Translations under genes and position numbers: made by a program
Shown here: positions 32,402-34,947 of the stretch, in pieces
Numbering within the stretch: the first letter of the stretch is position 1
How the letters are laid out: each line of letters begins with the position of its first letter
Origin: Pengzhenrongella frigida
Lineage (GTDB): Bacteria > Actinomycetota > Actinomycetes > Actinomycetales > Cellulomonadaceae
Direction of reading: 5' to 3'
DNA: 34,947 bases
Assembly (NCBI RefSeq): GCF_004168625.1
Contig: NZ_SDWW01000047.1
Span: 1-34,947, forward strand
Notes under the pieces: generated by a model
What the model saw: only the letters and a program-made list of their open reading frames with translations
What the model was told of the DNA's origin: nothing
Databases searched by the model: none

Positions 32402-34528
32402 TCAGTCGTCCCTCTCCATGCGCTCGTCTATCGCGGCGACCTCCGCCGCGAAGAGCGCCGCCAATCTGTCGACTGTGAGGATCTCGTCGTCCTGCGCCGA
32501 AGCGGACTTCGCCACGACACGCTCCGCGCGCTGCCGGAAGTGCCCCTCGAGGTCATGCAGGCTGACAGCGCCCCGACCGTCCGACAGTGCAACCGACACA
32601 GGCACCTTCTCAATCGCCAGATCGTTCCGCACCATTCGCATGAGACGCCATATTGGGGCTTCGTCGCCGTCGGGGATGGCACAGAGGTTCGCGACCGTCG
32701 ATTTCGGACCGGAGCTGCCCTCTGCCTCGACGATCACGATGCCGAGTTGCACTGCTGGACACTCGTCTGAGGCCGGCACAGCGGTTGTGACGACGAGGCG
32801 TCGATCGTCGGTCGCGAGAATCCAGGCTCCATCCCCTCGGTGGTCCTGGGCTGATGGGTGGGCTCTCTGCACCTCTGAAGTCAGCCTGTCCCAGAAGAGA
32901 TCCAACTGAGCAAGTGCATCCTCTGCGGCCCTGACCCGTGCGGCCACACGCTCCGTGACTGCGACGCGACGGTTCTCTCGAAGGCTTGCCGCCAGGGAAT
33001 TGCGGCGAAGCGCATCCGGCACCGGCCCTTGGGGTGCCCTCTCCATCATCGTCGCCACCTGCTGCGCGGTGGGACGGGCGCCCGGCGACTTTCGGAGCAT
33101 ATGGCTGATGGTGTTGCGCAATGTGAGATCCTCGATCAGTTCTAGATCAGGCGGCACCTCGGCATGGGATCGCACTACGTCCTCGCCAGTGAACGGCGGG
33201 TGGCCAGTGGCGGTTGCGAAGATCGTGCAGCCCAGCGAGTAGACGTCCGAGCGCTGGGTTGCACGCTCGCCCCTCGTGACCTCCGGGGCCCGGTACTCAA
33301 GGGTGCCAACGTCACGCCACGTGTAGGTAGCGGTAATTGCGTCGACGAGCCGAGCGATACCGAGGTCTCCCCAGACCCAGCGATCCTCGTGCCAGAGCGC
33401 GTTGGCCGGTTTCAGATCACGGTGCAAGACGCCATGCTCGTGCAACTCGGCCAGACCCGTCGCGAGCTCCACTGTGATCGATCGCAGTTCATCGCGCTCC
33501 GGGCCGTTGTCGCCGTAGCGCGTCCGCGCAGCCGCCAGGTTGTCCGCTCGCGCGTCAGGGTGGGCACCCACAAGGCCAACCACGTCCGCAAGGCTCATCG
33601 CCGCCCTCGGGTACACAAGGAAGAGTGCGCGGTCTGTCTCGGCATGGTCGAGAAGCTGCAGCACGTGGCGAAGATCGCCGCCTTCGAGGTGGAAGTTGAT
33701 GACCGCCTCGCGCTCGGCATACCGGAGGTCCTTCTCGCGTATCGCTACCGTGTAGTCCTGGAGTTTGACTCGCTTGATCGCCACAGGCCGCCCGTGAGCG
33801 TCAACGCCTGCGTAGACCTGCCCCTGGCCACCGGCGCCGAGGCGCTCTCCCCATATGAGGGTGTACACAACCCCCGTAGCTGTAGTGATCTCTTCGTTCC
33901 GCGGGGCGTCACTTGTTGTTGCGGCGACGGCGGGACCCGAGCCGGCACGCGGCAAGCTGGCGAATTCGCTTGTGCCTTGGGTCGCGTTCTCGACGACCTG
34001 TAGGTAGTCATCGACGTCTTCGATGCGACGCATCGCGCGAAGTTGTGTTCGGTCGAAAGTCACGGACCAGTCCTTTGGCTCGGCACCGGCACTGAACCCG
34101 TTCCACAGGTAGCCATTCGTCTGCCATATCGCGCCCTGGCGCGCGAGGAGGTCCGTGCGTCCGGCCGCCGGGAGGGGAATGCGATGCCGCAGTTCCTCGG
34201 CAGACACCGTCACGCTGGCCTTGGGTGGCGCAACCTTGGCAACCTGGGCTGCGTACCGAACGGCCTCGACGAAAGCGGCCAAGTCTTCAGCGGCAGCGGG
34301 GCAATCGGCGAGACCAGCGATCGTCAGGCCCACCTGATGCTCGTCCGACGGCCGCAGTTCGCCCACACCCCAGATCAGGCGCCGGTCGACCGCGCGAACC
34401 GCAGCCCACGGGTCCAGCAGGTTTGCGACGTTGTCGAACTCGTAGTCGGCCTCCGCCCAGTCCGGCCAGCGGTTGAAGCGCTGTAGGACGCGGAACAGCG
34501 TGTCGATCACGGTCTGCTGATCGCTCAC
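32402..34528 (-). CDS. Large Ser/Thr protein kinase with unassigned N- and C-terminal regions
   Basis: 708-aa protein. Residues 222-500 are a complete protein-kinase domain: LGAGGQGQVY (230-239), AIKRV (Lys252), HRDLKPAN (Asp371), DLG instead of DFG (388-390), APE (414-416) and SDVYSLGCTIFA. Residues 1-185 are an alpha/beta region I cannot assign (TLFRVLQRFNRW, HQVGLTIAGLADC, EDLAAFVEAVRYAAQ). Residues 515-708 form a helix followed by a beta-rich unassigned region. No membrane segment or PASTA repeat is present, so it is cytoplasmic and not a PknB-type sensor. GTG 34528 has AGAGGG five bases upstream. Codons are less GC-rich than elsewhere, suggesting transfer. Defence role is only a guess. 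Confidence 0.88.
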   Translation of the reverse strand: MSDQQTVIDTLFRVLQRFNRWPDWAEADYEFDNVANLLDPWAAVRAVDRRLIWGVGELRPSDEHQVGLTIAGLADCPAAAEDLAAFVEAVRYAAQVAKVAPPKASVTVSAEELRHRIPLPAAGRTDLLARQGAIWQTNGYLWNGFSAGAEPKDWSVTFDRTQLRAMRRIEDVDDYLQVVENATQGTSEFASLPRAGSGPAVAATTSDAPRNEEITTATGVVYTLIWGERLGAGGQGQVYAGVDAHGRPVAIKRVKLQDYTVAIREKDLRYAEREAVINFHLEGGDLRHVLQLLDHAETDRALFLVYPRAAMSLADVVGLVGAHPDARADNLAAARTRYGDNGPERDELRSITVELATGLAELHEHGVLHRDLKPANALWHEDRWVWGDLGIARLVDAITATYTWRDVGTLEYRAPEVTRGERATQRSDVYSLGCTIFATATGHPPFTGEDVVRSHAEVPPDLELIEDLTLRNTISHMLRKSPGARPTAQQVATMMERAPQGPVPDALRRNSLAASLRENRRVAVTERVAARVRAAEDALAQLDLFWDRLTSEVQRAHPSAQDHRGDGAWILATDDRRLVVTTAVPASDECPAVQLGIVIVEAEGSSGPKSTVANLCAIPDGDEAPIWRLMRMVRNDLAIEKVPVSVALSDGRGAVSLHDLEGHFRQRAERVVAKSASAQDDEILTVDRLAALFAAEVAAIDERMERDD

Positions 34529-34947
34529 AGGTGCCCTCTCGTAGCTTGGTGACCGGTGGCTCTCCAGCCGGATGCCATTTCACCATCATGAGTACAACCC
34601 GACGGTGCGATTCGCCGTCCCCATCATCGCGGCATGCAGGCCATACCTCGGTTCGCCGGACCGTCGAGCGCGTCGAGGTCGTCGGTGTCGAGCCCGCGAC
34701 AGCCCCCGCCCCACGCACCCGCACGAGTATGGGAGCCGTTCGCTGAGCTGCTCGCAGAGACCATCAGGGCCGCGCCGGCGACCATGAACGGTGAGCCCAG
34801 AAGAAGGGCGAGCTGCGGAAAGAGCGTCCCGTCGGCTGCCACCTGGCACGCGGCCACGAGGAACGCCGGCGCGGAATTTGTCAAGGTAGTTGAGGCCGGT
34901 GGGTGTTAAGCGGCTAACCCGATTCCGGTGTTGTCGGCGGGCTGGTT
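34529..34947. other. Right-edge region, one doubtful small ORF
   Basis: No certain gene is present in these 419 bases. On the minus strand, a TTG at 34884 opens an 86-codon frame to 34624 (MTNSAPAFLVAACQVAADGT, then a hydrophobic LLLGSPFMVAGAALMVSAS) with fairly GC-rich third positions. It could be a small membrane protein just upstream of the kinase, but the start is weak. GTTAAGCGGCTAAC at 34905-34918 is an imperfect inverted repeat. Confidence 0.35.

Noticed and set aside
34879-34884. Consensus TTGACA on the minus strand upstream of the kinase
   Set aside because: No acceptable -10 element lies 16-19 bases downstream; it also coincides with the start of a doubtful ORF.
30883-34947. Search for a CRISPR array or a second attachment-site copy in the right-hand region
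   Set aside because: No regularly spaced repeats and no second copy of the tRNA 3' end were seen.

Overview
The window is about 35 kb of very GC-rich DNA with strong G/C preference at third codon positions, frequent GTG starts, DtxR, PadR and MarR regulators, a c-di-AMP (ydaO) riboswitch in front of an NlpC/P60 wall hydrolase, and a sortase-type LAFTG surface protein. This fits a high-GC Gram-positive actinobacterium, probably Micrococcales and perhaps Cellulomonadaceae-like. The taxon is an inference; there is no 16S gene here.

Layout: 0.3-5.4 kb holds an Ala/Pro-rich membrane protein with a TIG-like tail, an AzgA-type NCS2 purine permease, UDP-glucose dehydrogenase, a 62-aa membrane protein and an unannotated-looking 54-aa Gly/Trp-rich peptide gene. 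5.4-9.7 kb holds a secreted protein with a CBM96/DNRLRE-like module, a divergent lytic transglycosylase-CAP fusion and a VanZ-like protein. 9.9-13.2 kb has two regulator-target pairs, MarR with an MFS exporter and PadR with a HAAS-type membrane protein. 13.3-17.3 kb is a cell-surface block: a glutaminase-less asparagine-synthetase-like enzyme, a DUF4012 protein and a sortase-type surface protein, closed by a strong hairpin. 17.3-23.5 kb holds an MFS transporter, SerC, DtxR/IdeR, a CRP-like site, promoter and riboswitch leading into an NlpC/P60 protein, an HNH endonuclease and a tandem universal stress protein. 23.5-26.1 kb is an arginine catabolic operon on the minus strand (guanidine-modifying enzyme, ornithine aminotransferase, Lrp regulator). 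26.3-30.6 kb holds an SRPBCC protein, an aldo/keto reductase, a hypothetical membrane protein with OsmC, and a second CAP protein behind an AT-rich leader.

A tRNA-Arg(CCT) gene at 30.9 kb marks a change in character. To its right the DNA is less GC-rich and looks accessory: a winged-helix/minimal nucleotidyltransferase gene with its own operator, a HEPN partner split by a frameshift, the last 37 codons of a transposase, and a large three-part Ser/Thr kinase on the minus strand with unrecognised N- and C-terminal regions. This is the most likely place for a poorly described system, possibly a defence or conflict module. The other leads are the 54-aa peptide gene and the reassignment of the arginine enzyme to an arginine dihydrolase.
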